NCBI GenBank assembly: GCA_013286485.1
Contig: JABDFN010000004.1
Coordinates: forward strand, 1 to 46,542
DNA: 46,542 nucleotides
From: Bacteroidota bacterium
GTDB lineage: Bacteria > Bacteroidota > Bacteroidia > Chitinophagales > Chitinophagaceae
Reading direction: 5' to 3'
Positions 25,734 to 34,673 of the stretch are shown piece after piece. The notes beneath the pieces were generated by a model. It worked only from the letters and a program-made list of their open reading frames with translations. It was not told the origin of the DNA and searched no databases. The position numbers and the translations under genes are program-made. The stretch's first letter is position 1. Each line of letters begins with the position of its first letter.

Positions 25734-27107
25734 ATGAATTTTATGGACCGTGTTTACGAAAATATTCTCCAGACAATTGGCAATACCCCTTTAGTAAGAC
25801 TAAATAAAGTTGTCGCAGACTTGCCTTGTAAAGTATATGCAAAGGTAGAGACTGTAAACCCGGGAAATTCCATAAAAGACCGAATGGCATTAAAAATGCT
25901 TGAAGTTGCAGAGAAAGAAGGAAAAATAAAACCTGGCGGTACAATAATAGAAGGCACATCTGGCAATACAGGTATGGGGCTGGCTTTGGCTGCCATTGTA
26001 AAAGGGTACAAATGTATTTTCGCAACAACAGATAAGCAATCAAAAGAAAAAGTAGATATTCTTAAAGCAGTAGGGGCGCAAGTAATTGTGTGCCCTACAA
26101 ATGTGGAACCCGAAGATCCGCGCTCATATTACCAGGTATCACGACGCCTTGCTAAAGAAATTCCAAATTCGTGGTATGTAAACCAATATGATAATTTGGC
26201 AAACCGCCAGGCGCATTATGAACAAACCGGCCCCGAGATATGGAAACAAACAGATGGTAAAATAACACATCTTGTTGTGGCTGCTGGCACTGGCGGGACA
26301 ATTGTGGGAATTGGAAAATATTTAAAAGAACAAAACCCTAATATACAGGTGTGGGCAATAGATACATATGGTTCTCTTTTAAAGAAATGGTTTGATACAG
26401 GTGAGATAGATATGAAGGAGGTGCATCCGTATATCTCGGAAGGCTTTGGGGAAGACTTTGTACCTGAGAACTACGACAAAACGGCCATAGATCTTTTTGA
26501 AAAAGTAACGGACAAAGATGGCGCTGTGATGGCACGCCGTATTACAAAAGAAGAAGGCATTTTTGTTGGGTATTCAGCTGGCTCTGTAGTTGCAGGATTA
26601 CGCCAACTGAAAGACAAACTAAAAAAAGATGATTTTGTGGTGGTGGTTTTTCACGACCACGGCAGTCGGTATGTTGGAAAGATATATAACGATGAGTGGA
26701 TGCTGGAGCGCGGCTTTTTAGATGTGAAAACAGTTAGGGATCTGTTGGGAGGATTAGGCCGCAGAAGATTAGTTACAATAGATGAAGATGCTAAAGTGAA
26801 TGATGCGATTGAGCTCATGAAAAAATACGATATTGAACAAATACCTGTTATGAAAGATGGAATAGTTACTGGAAGTGTCACACAGGCAGGATTATTTAAG
26901 AGACTTATTGAAGATAATAATGTGCGTGATTATACGATTGCAGATGTAAATGAAGCAGCATTACCTGAAGTGGAAATGAACACTTCTTTAGAACGCCTCA
27001 CTCATTATATAAGTAAAGATAATGGAGCTGTAATGGTTAAAGATGAAAGTGGGCAATATCATATTCTTACCAAGTACGACGTGTTGAATGCATTTTCAAA
27101 AGCATAA
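25734..27107 (+). CDS. PLP-dependent cystathionine beta-synthase / cysteine synthase with C-terminal CBS domains
   Basis: The 457-residue enzyme joins serine and homocysteine, or forms cysteine from an activated serine, using pyridoxal phosphate. The PLP lysine is in NPGNSIKDRMA (K48). The phosphate-binding loop is GTSGNTGMG, with AGTGGTIVGIG and GYSAGS later. Two CBS domains (about residues 335-457) follow, a layout typical of cystathionine beta-synthase rather than plain CysK. An in-frame ATG at 25743 is an alternative start, dropping three residues. It leads a run of three closely spaced genes (25734, 27110, 27457). Confidence 0.93.
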   Translation: MNFMDRVYENILQTIGNTPLVRLNKVVADLPCKVYAKVETVNPGNSIKDRMALKMLEVAEKEGKIKPGGTIIEGTSGNTGMGLALAAIVKGYKCIFATTDKQSKEKVDILKAVGAQVIVCPTNVEPEDPRSYYQVSRRLAKEIPNSWYVNQYDNLANRQAHYEQTGPEIWKQTDGKITHLVVAAGTGGTIVGIGKYLKEQNPNIQVWAIDTYGSLLKKWFDTGEIDMKEVHPYISEGFGEDFVPENYDKTAIDLFEKVTDKDGAVMARRITKEEGIFVGYSAGSVVAGLRQLKDKLKKDDFVVVVFHDHGSRYVGKIYNDEWMLERGFLDVKTVRDLLGGLGRRRLVTIDEDAKVNDAIELMKKYDIEQIPVMKDGIVTGSVTQAGLFKRLIEDNNVRDYTIADVNEAALPEVEMNTSLERLTHYISKDNGAVMVKDESGQYHILTKYDVLNAFSKA

Positions 27108-27109
27108 TT

Positions 27110-27457
27110 GTGCGCAACCTGCAAACTTTTATACGCGACACTATACGCAAACCGCCGGTTCTGTTCCCGTTGTTGGCTGTATTTCATATTGGTATGACCG
27201 TTTACGTCATTTATGCTGACCTGTTAGATAAGCATTTGTGGGCGCAGGTGTTATGGATGCTGGCCTTTTCTTTTTTTTGGTTATTTATTTGCGATCTGCG
27301 TAAATGGGCGGCTATGGGATATTTAATATTAACTTCCATAGATGTTATTCTGTATTTTATTATGCATTCGGAAAAAAGTATTTATGTAAGTAATATGTTC
27401 CTACTCGATGTGTTATTTAGTTTCTTCATTTTTTTGTTCTACAAAAAGTTTGAATAA
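27110..27457 (+). CDS. Small membrane protein of unknown function
   Basis: The 115-residue protein has three or four hydrophobic segments (about residues 18-36, 42-62, 67-85, 91-112) and a basic N-terminus (RDTIRKPP). I recognise no family. It starts at GTG 27110, two bases after the CBS-enzyme stop; no in-frame ATG precedes the first membrane segment. Its TAA overlaps the next gene's ATG by one base. It is therefore coupled to the BtuF-like protein downstream, and a shared role is possible but not evident. Confidence 0.75.
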   Translation: MRNLQTFIRDTIRKPPVLFPLLAVFHIGMTVYVIYADLLDKHLWAQVLWMLAFSFFWLFICDLRKWAAMGYLILTSIDVILYFIMHSEKSIYVSNMFLLDVLFSFFIFLFYKKFE

Positions 27458-28248
27458 TGCTGTCTTCCGTATTTACAGATATGATAGGCAGAAATGTAGA
27501 GGTAAGTTGCCCGCCTCAACGCATAGTATCCATTGTGCCTTCACAAACAGAATTATTATCAAACCTTGGTTTAAGTAAAGAGGTGGTGGGTATCACAAAG
27601 TTTTGTGTGCACCCCGAGGAGTGGTTTAGAACTAAAGATAGAGTAGGTGGTACAAAACAACTACATATTGAGAAGATAAAATTTCTTAATCCTGATCTGG
27701 TAATTGCAAATAAAGAAGAAAATTTGCAGGAGCAGGTAATAGAACTTTCAAAAACGTTTCCTGTTTGGGTGAGTGATATAAAAACACTTGAACAAGCTTT
27801 GCAAATGATGCAGCGTGTTGGATTGCTGGTGGACAAAGAACAGAAAGCTAACAGCTTAGTAAAAGATATTTCGAATGGGTTTAAAAATTTCAATACAGCT
27901 GCTGCGCCCAAAAGAGTTGCTTATTTCATTTGGAAAGACCCATGGATGAGTGTTGGGGGTGATACGTTCATTAGCAATATTATTGAATCAATAGGGTGGG
28001 TGAATGTGCTTTCGAATGAATGCCGGTATCCTGAGATAACATTAGATCAATTGGTAAATTACAATCCGGATATAGTACTTCTATCGTCTGAGCCATATCC
28101 ATTTAAAGAAAAACATATCCCGGAAATTAAAGCTGTTTTGCCGGCCACGGAAGTAGTACTGGTAGATGGTGAAATGTTTAGCTGGTATGGTAGCCGGTTA
28201 CTAAAAGCAGTCACTTATTTAGAAGAGCTGGTTATAAAACTAAAATAA
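27457..28248 (+). CDS. BtuF-like periplasmic-binding-fold protein without signal peptide
   Basis: The 263-residue protein has the helical-backbone metal-receptor fold of BtuF/FhuD. It shows the conserved RIVSIVPSQTELLSNLGL, the CVHPEEWF element and VGGTKQLHIEKIKFLNPDLVIA. No signal peptide or lipobox is visible at the N-terminus (MLSSVFTDMIGRNVEVS), unlike vitamin B12 or siderophore binding proteins. No ABC permease or ATPase gene lies beside it. It may be a cytosolic member of the family. The ligand could be a corrinoid or haem-like compound, which is a guess. Confidence 0.85.
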   Translation: MLSSVFTDMIGRNVEVSCPPQRIVSIVPSQTELLSNLGLSKEVVGITKFCVHPEEWFRTKDRVGGTKQLHIEKIKFLNPDLVIANKEENLQEQVIELSKTFPVWVSDIKTLEQALQMMQRVGLLVDKEQKANSLVKDISNGFKNFNTAAAPKRVAYFIWKDPWMSVGGDTFISNIIESIGWVNVLSNECRYPEITLDQLVNYNPDIVLLSSEPYPFKEKHIPEIKAVLPATEVVLVDGEMFSWYGSRLLKAVTYLEELVIKLK

Positions 28249-28279
28249 TATTTATCTTCAACCCAACAGAGATTGTATA

Positions 28280-29851
28280 GTGCTTCAATTCAGAAAATAT
28301 ATTCCTCCGATAATAACTTCATTATTACTTGTATGTATTATGGTAGTTATCTATCCGTATTACAGGTATTACGTAGACCCTGATGGTACTGCTTACTTTA
28401 CCATCGCTAAAAGATATGCTACAGGCGATTATAGCAGAGCTATTAATGGTTTATGGAGTCCATGGTCATGCTGGTTAACTGCAACTATGCTTAAAATAGG
28501 ATTTGAAGCAATGGTGTCAGCGGTTGTTGTAAATTTTATAGGCGCATTGGCATTTGTCTTTGTTTCAAACGCATTACTTGTTCATTTTAATATTACCTCA
28601 TTACTAAAATGGCCACTTAATCTTGTAATGCTTGTATTTGTCCCATATGCAATATACTTCCAGTTATTTGATGACATATGGCAGGCATTCTTTTTGCTAT
28701 GCATTTTGTTGGTAATGCTTAGAGATGATTATGTAAAGAAACCTGCTTTGTGGGTATTTACGGGCTTTCTTGCTGCACTAGCTTATTTTTCAAAAGCATA
28801 TTCATTTATGTTTTTTGGATTAAATACAATTTTTTGCTCTTTTTTGATTACCCGTGCATGGCAGAGGCCTAATCATAAACAATGGCTTAAAATATGTGTA
28901 GTGTCGGTTATTGCAATGATTGTTTTTAGTTCGCCCTGGATATACTTATTGCATATCAAATATGGAGGTTGGATGACATCCACAGCATTCAAACTTAACA
29001 TGTCATGGTATATGGTCGGACACCCTTATTGGTCGGATAATATTAAATATTTAATACCACCTACATATCCCGGGTCCGTTCATTATTGGGAAGACCCGTA
29101 TTTGGTTAACGGTAAGCTGCCTTATTTCTGGCATTCAATAGCATTTTTAAAAATGGAAGCTATACGTCTTGTGTATATGTTCTTCATTTTGCAAACTGCT
29201 ATGACAGAGGTTAGCTACTTCTTTGTTGCTGTATGGATATTAGCAGTTGGTATCATTTTTTCAAAAAAAATAAGATCATTATTTCCCCAAAAGATTTCTC
29301 TGCTTGCATTAACACTTTTGGTATTTCCCATAGGGCTGATATTTAAAAACGCAGAGTCACGATATATGTGGTATATGTTACCTATAAGCATGGTCATAGG
29401 AGCTTTAGTGTTGCAGCATTTCTTTGCATATATCAATAATCGCGTTCTTAATTGTGTTATAGCATTGGTTTTTGCTATGAGCTATATTTTATGTCCGATA
29501 ATGAATTTAAAACTTATGTTTCGTGAAGGAGAAAACGACCATAACATTGCTATGCAATTAAAACAATTAAATGTGCAAGGTAGTTTTACTGCAAATGCCG
29601 CTTACGGAATACAGGTGCAAAGAAATATTCGAGTGGCTTATTTCTCAGGTAATCCTTATTATAATATTCCCGATCTTGAATTTCCAAACAGCGAGTTATT
29701 GAAAGAACTAAGAAGATATCACATCAAATATTATTTCTTTTATTACCACGAATTAGATAAGCCATCTGTACAATTTAAAAATGAAAGTGGTAATGTATTC
29801 CCGCTTGCTGCCGACTTACCGGGTTTGAAAGTTTACAGTATTAATCCTTAA
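28280..29851 (+). CDS. Multi-spanning membrane protein, glycosyltransferase-like
   Basis: The 523-residue protein has about ten hydrophobic segments and starts at GTG (28280); no in-frame ATG lies upstream. The early YVDPDGTAYFTIAKRYATGDY (an acidic pair followed by aromatic residues, near residue 35) and later WPLNL, AYFSKAY and ESRYMWYMLPI elements are typical of GT-C glycosyltransferases of the ArnT/PMT group. These use lipid-linked sugars on the outer face of the inner membrane. The exact family is not certain. No other glycan genes adjoin it. Confidence 0.7.
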   Translation: MLQFRKYIPPIITSLLLVCIMVVIYPYYRYYVDPDGTAYFTIAKRYATGDYSRAINGLWSPWSCWLTATMLKIGFEAMVSAVVVNFIGALAFVFVSNALLVHFNITSLLKWPLNLVMLVFVPYAIYFQLFDDIWQAFFLLCILLVMLRDDYVKKPALWVFTGFLAALAYFSKAYSFMFFGLNTIFCSFLITRAWQRPNHKQWLKICVVSVIAMIVFSSPWIYLLHIKYGGWMTSTAFKLNMSWYMVGHPYWSDNIKYLIPPTYPGSVHYWEDPYLVNGKLPYFWHSIAFLKMEAIRLVYMFFILQTAMTEVSYFFVAVWILAVGIIFSKKIRSLFPQKISLLALTLLVFPIGLIFKNAESRYMWYMLPISMVIGALVLQHFFAYINNRVLNCVIALVFAMSYILCPIMNLKLMFREGENDHNIAMQLKQLNVQGSFTANAAYGIQVQRNIRVAYFSGNPYYNIPDLEFPNSELLKELRRYHIKYYFFYYHELDKPSVQFKNESGNVFPLAADLPGLKVYSINP

Positions 29852-29895
29852 ATAAGTTTATAAGTAATATTATATAAGTTTTGCACCCCAATTCG

Positions 29896-29903
29896 TACCT
29901 TTG
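29896..29903 (+). promoter_or_regulatory. Candidate -7 element of the aldolase gene
   Basis: TACCTTTG matches TAnnTTTG and lies 26 bases before the ATG at 29930. A clear -33 box at the usual spacing is not visible. Confidence 0.5.
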
Positions 29904-29929
29904 CAAACTATTAAAAAATAACATATTCT

Positions 29930-30988
29930 ATGGCGTCTAAAAAAATACAAGATCTTTTGGCTGACAAAGCTGCGTATTATCTCGATCATACAAGTAACAC
30001 TATTGATAAATCTGTTCTTCATTTGCCTTCACCAAACGCTATTGATAACGTTTGGGCGAATTCCAACCGTAATATCCAGACGATTCGTAGTATACAAACA
30101 TTGATGGGAAATGGCCGTCTTGCCAATTCGGGTTATGTATCTATTCTACCTGTAGACCAGGGTATAGAACATAGTGCAGGTGCTTCTTTTGCACCTAACC
30201 CTATTTATTTTGACCCTGAAAATATTGTTAAACTGGCTATAGAGGGCGGTTGTAATGCTGTTGCTTCCACATATGGTGTATTAGGTTCTGTAGCTCGTAA
30301 ATACGCTCATAAAATACCTTTTATAGTAAAGATTAACCACAATGAATTCCTTTCATATCCTAATAAGTTTGACCAGATCATGTTTGGTACAATAAAGGAT
30401 GCGTGGAACATGGGTGCGGTTGCAGTAGGCGCTACTATTTATTTTGGATCTGCAGAAAGTGATCGTCAGATAATAGAAGTTGCTAAAGCTTTTGAATATG
30501 CACACGAATTAGGCATGGCTACCATACTTTGGTGTTATCTGCGTAATAGTGCCTTTAAAAAAGATGGCGTAGATTATCACACAGCTGCCGACCTTACAGG
30601 TCAGGCCAATCATTTAGGTGTTACGATACAAGCTGATATAATAAAACAAAAATTACCAACTAATAATGGTGGTTACAATGCGCTTAATTTTGGCAAGACA
30701 AGTAAATTGGTTTACGAAAAACTAACTACAGATCATCCGATAGACCTTTGTCGTTATCAAGTGGCAAATTGCTATATGGGGCGTGTGGGCTTGATCAATT
30801 CTGGTGGTGAATCAAAAGGTGCATCAGATATGGCAGAAGCAGTGATGACTGCTGTGGTAAACAAACGAGCAGGTGGTATGGGCCTTATTAGCGGTCGTAA
30901 AGCATTCCAAAAGCCAATGAAAGATGGTGTAGAGTTGCTAAAAACTATTCAGGACGTTTACCTTGACAACACAATTACTGTAGCATAA
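29930..30988 (+). CDS. fbaB: Class I fructose-bisphosphate aldolase (DhnA/FbaB type)
   Basis: The enzyme cleaves fructose 1,6-bisphosphate into two triose phosphates in glycolysis, in the cytosol. The 352-residue protein carries the DhnA-family features [19 protein letters not shown] near residue 73, [13 protein letters not shown] (residues 130-145, around the substrate/Schiff-base region) and [13 protein letters not shown]. It ends with [18 protein letters not shown] and [12 protein letters not shown]. The length is typical. It has a promoter box and a hairpin after the stop codon, so it is probably monocistronic. Confidence 0.93.
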   Translation: MASKKIQDLLADKAAYYLDHTSNTIDKSVLHLPSPNAIDNVWANSNRNIQTIRSIQTLMGNGRLANSGYVSILPVDQGIEHSAGASFAPNPIYFDPENIVKLAIEGGCNAVASTYGVLGSVARKYAHKIPFIVKINHNEFLSYPNKFDQIMFGTIKDAWNMGAVAVGATIYFGSAESDRQIIEVAKAFEYAHELGMATILWCYLRNSAFKKDGVDYHTAADLTGQANHLGVTIQADIIKQKLPTNNGGYNALNFGKTSKLVYEKLTTDHPIDLCRYQVANCYMGRVGLINSGGESKGASDMAEAVMTAVVNKRAGGMGLISGRKAFQKPMKDGVELLKTIQDVYLDNTITVA

Positions 30989-31009
30989 AACTATTATAGT
31001 ATTTTATTG

Positions 31010-31032
31010 ATCCCTTCGTAAAACGAAGGGAT
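31010..31032. terminator. Hairpin between aldolase gene and the converging unknown gene
   Basis: ATCCCTTCG and CGAAGGGAT form a perfect 9-bp stem with loop TAAAA, 21 bases after the aldolase stop. The T run after it is weak (TTGTATT). It may serve both converging genes. Confidence 0.65.
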
Positions 31033-31037
31033 TTGTA

Positions 31038-31910
31038 TTAGTGTACTATAATCTCTACATAGTACAAGCCCTCTGATAGGCCACGTTCAAGCGATACTTC
31101 AGCTTTTTCGTTATACTTTTTATGATTAGCATTAATATCGTAAAAATCATTGCCCGGTATTATATATCTTAAATTGTATCCCCATTCATTCTTTTCAATA
31201 TTCTTTTTATATCCTGTTAAACAATCGTCCAGCAACTTTGTTACATCGTTAAATTCTCTATCAGCATCTTTTTTATTGCTTGCATTTCCACATACTGTTA
31301 CATAATATGTGCCGATAATACTATCATTTTGTATAACGTTATTCTTGCCTTGTATTAATTCAACGCTAGGACTGAAATTCTGAATACTATCAGACTGTAT
31401 TTTTCTTTTTTTAAGAAATTCAAAATTGGATCTGGAATTTTCAACGATGTATTTTAATTTGCTACAAAACGGAGTATTAATTTTGAATGTATCCAGATGA
31501 TGATTGTAGTAGAATATTTTAACACTGAATTTTCCGGTTTTGTCTTCTTCTTTTGTTGAGAACCCAAAATAATATACCATAAGGTTGGGGGTCATATATG
31601 GAAATAATACGGTACTTTCTTTGCCTTGTGCCAGCCTATCATCCGCATCTTTCTTTGTTAAATTATTAACACTGTCCTGAACAATTAATTCCGGTATATA
31701 ATCTTTTGATGAGTATGCAATTAAAATCCTGTCACCTTCTTGCATACGTATGGGTATATAAGTAAAGTATTTGCTCTGCAAAGATTTCATTGACTTGTTA
31801 GTCAGCTCATCATAAATTTTTGTGGTTTGCAACAGTGAATCTTGTGCTAATGATATAAATGGTAAAACAAATAACAGGTGTAATAAATAATACTTCATTA
31901 ATGTAGTCAT
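31038..31910 (-). CDS. Exported protein of unknown function
   Basis: The 290-residue protein has a signal peptide (MTTLMKYYLLHLLFVLPFISLAQ; Met at residue 5 is an alternative start). The mature part has a lysine- and aspartate-rich stretch (KKDADDRLAQGKE) and a second (NKKDADREFNDV), with many aromatic residues. I recognise no domain. It converges on the aldolase gene and is 63 bases downstream of the YeiH gene on the same strand, so co-transcription is possible. Confidence 0.75.
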   Translation of the reverse strand: MTTLMKYYLLHLLFVLPFISLAQDSLLQTTKIYDELTNKSMKSLQSKYFTYIPIRMQEGDRILIAYSSKDYIPELIVQDSVNNLTKKDADDRLAQGKESTVLFPYMTPNLMVYYFGFSTKEEDKTGKFSVKIFYYNHHLDTFKINTPFCSKLKYIVENSRSNFEFLKKRKIQSDSIQNFSPSVELIQGKNNVIQNDSIIGTYYVTVCGNASNKKDADREFNDVTKLLDDCLTGYKKNIEKNEWGYNLRYIIPGNDFYDINANHKKYNEKAEVSLERGLSEGLYYVEIIVH

Positions 31911-31973
31911 TTCTTAGAAATAAAGATAGGATAATTGCCACTCTCTTTTATAGATCGATCTGTATTGAATAGG

Positions 31974-32933
31974 TTATATCAAATGCATTACTGCCCATAA
32001 TGCTGTTATGCCAATTGCTATCCAGGTAAGTATGCCTTGTATAAATGGTTTGGCACCAACAGCGCTTATTACTTTTTTAGATAATCCCGCTCCTATCAGG
32101 AATAAAGTAATAGTTAACCCTTGTCGGGCGATAAACACAGCATAATGTCCATATTCGTGTACGAAAAATGTATAGGTAAATAACAACATTGCCAGTATAT
32201 AGCCGCCTATGAACCATGGGATATTTATTTTTTTCGATTTATTTTTAAATACAATGGCTGAAAGAAAAGCAAGCGGTATTATCCATAATGCACGTGCAAG
32301 TTTTACGGTTGTTGCTATTTTTAGTGCATCTGATCCATATTTACTTGCGGCACCAACTACTGAGCTTGTATCGTGAATAGCTATTGCACTCCATATGCCA
32401 AATTGTTCTTGTGTTAAATGCAACCAGTGTCCAATGGGTGGAAATATAAATAGCGCTACTGAATTAAGAATGAATACAATACCCAGCGCTACTGTAATAG
32501 AATGTTCTTCTGCTTGTATTACTGGGGCTACTGCTGCAATAGCGCTCCCTCCACAAATAGCTGTACCTGATGAAATAAGATAAGAAGTTTTCCTTTCTAC
32601 TTTTAATAGCCAGCCGAGTAAAGCGCCAAGTATTAAAGTGCCTGAGATAGAAACTACAGTAAATAAAAAACCTTCTTTACCGGCTTTCATGGCATCATTA
32701 ATATTCATTCCAAAACCAAGACCAACTACTGATATTTTAAGTAAATGATTAGTGGCTTTTCTGTTTAAATGTAAATAAGGATGACCTATTGTAAGTGCAA
32801 TAACAAGCCCCATCAACAAAGCTATTGGAGGTGTTATGAGAGGTGTGGTGCATGCGCCAAGTGCTGCGATGAAAATTATTTTCCGCAACAAAGTGAGCGG
32901 GTCCTTAACAGGAGCATTGTTTGAAGTAGTCAT
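31974..32933 (-). CDS. YeiH-family membrane protein (putative sulfate exporter)
   Basis: The 319-residue membrane protein has about ten hydrophobic helices. It shows the family pattern LLKISVVGLGFGMN near residue 65, SSGTAICGGSAIAAVAPVI near 120-138 and AIAIHDTSSVVGAA near 185. The length is typical for YeiH (about 340). The family is annotated as putative sulfate exporters; the true substrate is not settled. Transcribed away from yraN with 109 bases between them. Confidence 0.92.
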   Translation of the reverse strand: MTTSNNAPVKDPLTLLRKIIFIAALGACTTPLITPPIALLMGLVIALTIGHPYLHLNRKATNHLLKISVVGLGFGMNINDAMKAGKEGFLFTVVSISGTLILGALLGWLLKVERKTSYLISSGTAICGGSAIAAVAPVIQAEEHSITVALGIVFILNSVALFIFPPIGHWLHLTQEQFGIWSAIAIHDTSSVVGAASKYGSDALKIATTVKLARALWIIPLAFLSAIVFKNKSKKINIPWFIGGYILAMLLFTYTFFVHEYGHYAVFIARQGLTITLFLIGAGLSKKVISAVGAKPFIQGILTWIAIGITALWAVMHLI

Positions 32934-33042
32934 GAAAACATTGCCTATCCACAGACGGGCAGTATAAAAGTAAAAAAGAACCCCAAACTTTTCAGATTAA
33001 TATAGTTAATAGGATAACCGCATTTTAAATACAATCAGCGGA

Positions 33043-33396
33043 TTAGAATGCAGCTTCAAAATGCAAAATTTCTTTTACAGCCTCCTTGTCCAGTAGTATG
33101 CTTATAATATCAAATCGTATGTCTGTATGCTGTCGGTGTATTTCTATATAGGCCATAGCAGCCTCACGTAAAAATTCTTGCTTTTTTGTATTAACTGCTT
33201 CTTCTGGGAAGCCAAAATCATAGTTATTGCGGGTCTTTACCTCAGCAATTATTAATATATCATCTTTTTTAGCTATGATATCTACCTCCTTTTTACCATG
33301 TCTCCAATTACGCTCTAGTATTGAATATCCCGAATTTTGCAAAAACTTTACAGCTATTTGTTCGCCTTTTATGCCAGTTTGTTTATGTTTGAACAT
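33043..33396 (-). CDS. YraN-family protein (UPF0102, nuclease-like)
   Basis: The 117-residue protein has a restriction-endonuclease-like core: GIKGEQIAVKFLQNSGYSIL, NWRHGKKEVDIIAKKDD and EVKTRNN, where E-V-D and E-V-K are the metal-binding residues. Its activity is inferred from the fold; no role is proven. I chose the ATG at 33396 because MFKHKQTGIKGEQ is the normal family N-terminus. An upstream frame extension to 33477 would add 27 residues that do not look like the family and would overlap the divergent gene. The start codon is 9 bases from that of the divergent isomerase gene. Confidence 0.9.
   Translation of the reverse strand: MFKHKQTGIKGEQIAVKFLQNSGYSILERNWRHGKKEVDIIAKKDDILIIAEVKTRNNYDFGFPEEAVNTKKQEFLREAAMAYIEIHRQHTDIRFDIISILLDKEAVKEILHFEAAF
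33384..33391 (+). promoter_or_regulatory. Candidate -7 element of the isomerase gene inside yraN
   Basis: TATGTTTG fits TAnnTTTG and lies within the first codons of yraN on the opposite strand. It would start transcription near 33396, giving a leader of about 10 bases for the gene at 33406. A TTCG at 33361 has suitable spacing as a weak -33 box. Confidence 0.4.
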
Positions 33397-33405
33397 TGAA
33401 AAATT

Positions 33406-34401
33406 ATGGAAGCAATAATGAAACAATTGGTTTTGGATTTTCCTACGCAACTTCACGAGGCACTCATCATTGGGCAAAGTTACCGTTTCATTTCACATAG
33501 GAAAGAATTCAGTAATGTTATATTAACAGGGTTAGGTGGTAGTGGCATTGGTGGGAGTATTGTGCAAAATTATGTATCTAGTACATTAGACATACCCTTT
33601 GCAGTCAATAAAGATTATTTTCTACCTGCTTATGTTGGTAAAAATTCGTTGGTTATAGCCTGTTCTTATTCCGGCAATACTGAGGAAACTATAAATGCAT
33701 TGCAGCAGGCATTAAAAGCAAAAGCTACAGTTGTATGTATTACATCTGGTGGCAAGGTAGCTGAAATAGCAAAAAAGAAAAAGCTGGATTGTATTCTTGT
33801 TCCGGCAGGTATGCCACCACGGTCATGTATTGGTTATTCAAGTATACAAATATTATTTACACTCAGGTATTTTGGCTTGATCAACGAAGATTTTATTAAA
33901 AACATCAAGGCATCCATAAAACTATTGCGTGCAGATGAGAAATTTATTCAGAAGAAGGCAGATGTCATAGCAAAGAAGCTTGATGGTAAATTACCTGTAA
34001 TTTATGCTGCTGCTCATTTTGAAGGGGTTGCTACACGCATCCGTCAACAACTGAATGAGAATAGCAAGGTGTTGGGCTGGGAACGTGTGATACCCGAAAT
34101 GAACCACAACGAATTAGTTGGCTGGCGTGATAAAGCAAATGATAAGGCAGTTTTATTTATTCATAACGATGATGATTATGAACGTGTGAATATGCGTATA
34201 CAGATCAATAAAAAAGTTATTCGTAAATACACACCAAATATTATTGATATACAGTCAAAAGGGAAAAGTTATTGGGAAAAGGTTTTTTATATTATTCATC
34301 TCACTGATTGGGTCTCTGTTTATCTCGCAGATATTAGAAAACAAGACGCAATGGAAGTAAAAGTCATAGATTTCCTCAAAGGATCTCTTGCTAAACAATA
34401 A
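33406..34401 (+). CDS. Bifunctional phosphoglucose/phosphomannose isomerase
   Basis: The enzyme interconverts fructose 6-phosphate with glucose 6-phosphate and mannose 6-phosphate. The 331-residue protein has two SIS (sugar isomerase) domains: VILTGLGGSGIGGSIV near residue 37, SYSGNTEETINAL near 88 and VPAGMPPRSCIGYS near 130. The C-terminal PEMNHNELVGW is the mark of the PGI/PMI branch found in Archaea and Bacteroidota. The start at 33406 is preferred; an ATG four codons on (33418) is possible. It feeds the same sugar-phosphate pathways as the aldolase, transaldolase and phosphomutase in this window. Confidence 0.92.
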   Translation: MEAIMKQLVLDFPTQLHEALIIGQSYRFISHRKEFSNVILTGLGGSGIGGSIVQNYVSSTLDIPFAVNKDYFLPAYVGKNSLVIACSYSGNTEETINALQQALKAKATVVCITSGGKVAEIAKKKKLDCILVPAGMPPRSCIGYSSIQILFTLRYFGLINEDFIKNIKASIKLLRADEKFIQKKADVIAKKLDGKLPVIYAAAHFEGVATRIRQQLNENSKVLGWERVIPEMNHNELVGWRDKANDKAVLFIHNDDDYERVNMRIQINKKVIRKYTPNIIDIQSKGKSYWEKVFYIIHLTDWVSVYLADIRKQDAMEVKVIDFLKGSLAKQ

Positions 34402-34472
34402 ATTGTAAAAAAATATCTACCTGCAGTTGATAGGCTTATGACCTTTTGCTATCTACTTACAGCTAAAATATG

Positions 34473-34480
34473 TACATTTG
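34473..34480 (+). promoter_or_regulatory. -7 element of the SRP RNA gene
   Basis: TACATTTG fits TAnnTTTG and ends 4 bases before the predicted 5' end of the RNA at 34485, the expected distance. A TTTG at 34445 is a possible but widely spaced -33 box. Confidence 0.6.
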
Positions 34481-34484
34481 CACC

Positions 34485-34582
34485 CTGGCAAGTCTTATAC
34501 GACCAGCTCCTGCTGAATCCCCCAGGACAGGAATGTAGCAAGGGCGGGCGGTTGTAGCGGTGCGATGTGAGTAACTTGCCAG
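34485..34582 (+). ncRNA. ffs: Signal recognition particle RNA (small bacterial type)
   Basis: A 98-base RNA is predicted in the 272-base gap between two genes. The ends CTGGCAAGT and ACTTGCCAG pair over 9 bases. The middle carries the SRP domain IV signature: GCTGAATCCCCCAGG, then a GGAA tetraloop at 34530-34533 closed by CA/TG, then TAGCAAGGG, as in bacterial 4.5S RNAs. It has a TAnnTTTG promoter box 4 bases upstream and a T run right after the last stem (34584-34591), which acts as its terminator. The RNA works with Ffh to target membrane proteins. Confidence 0.9.
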
Positions 34583-34591
34583 ATTTTTTTT
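34582..34591 (+). terminator. T-run terminator of the SRP RNA
   Basis: A run of eight T bases (34584-34591) directly follows the closing stem of the SRP RNA, so the stem and T run form an intrinsic terminator. Confidence 0.7.
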
Positions 34592-34673
34592 ATTTTATTC
34601 ACATCTGTATTTCTTCTATCTTATTGGTTTGGGATTTAGTTAATTTTACACCCTGTAATAACTACAAACAATT

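Noticed and set aside
33397-33477. N-terminal extension of YraN
   Set aside because: The extra 27 residues are not family-like and overlap the divergent isomerase gene; ATG at 33396 gives the normal start.
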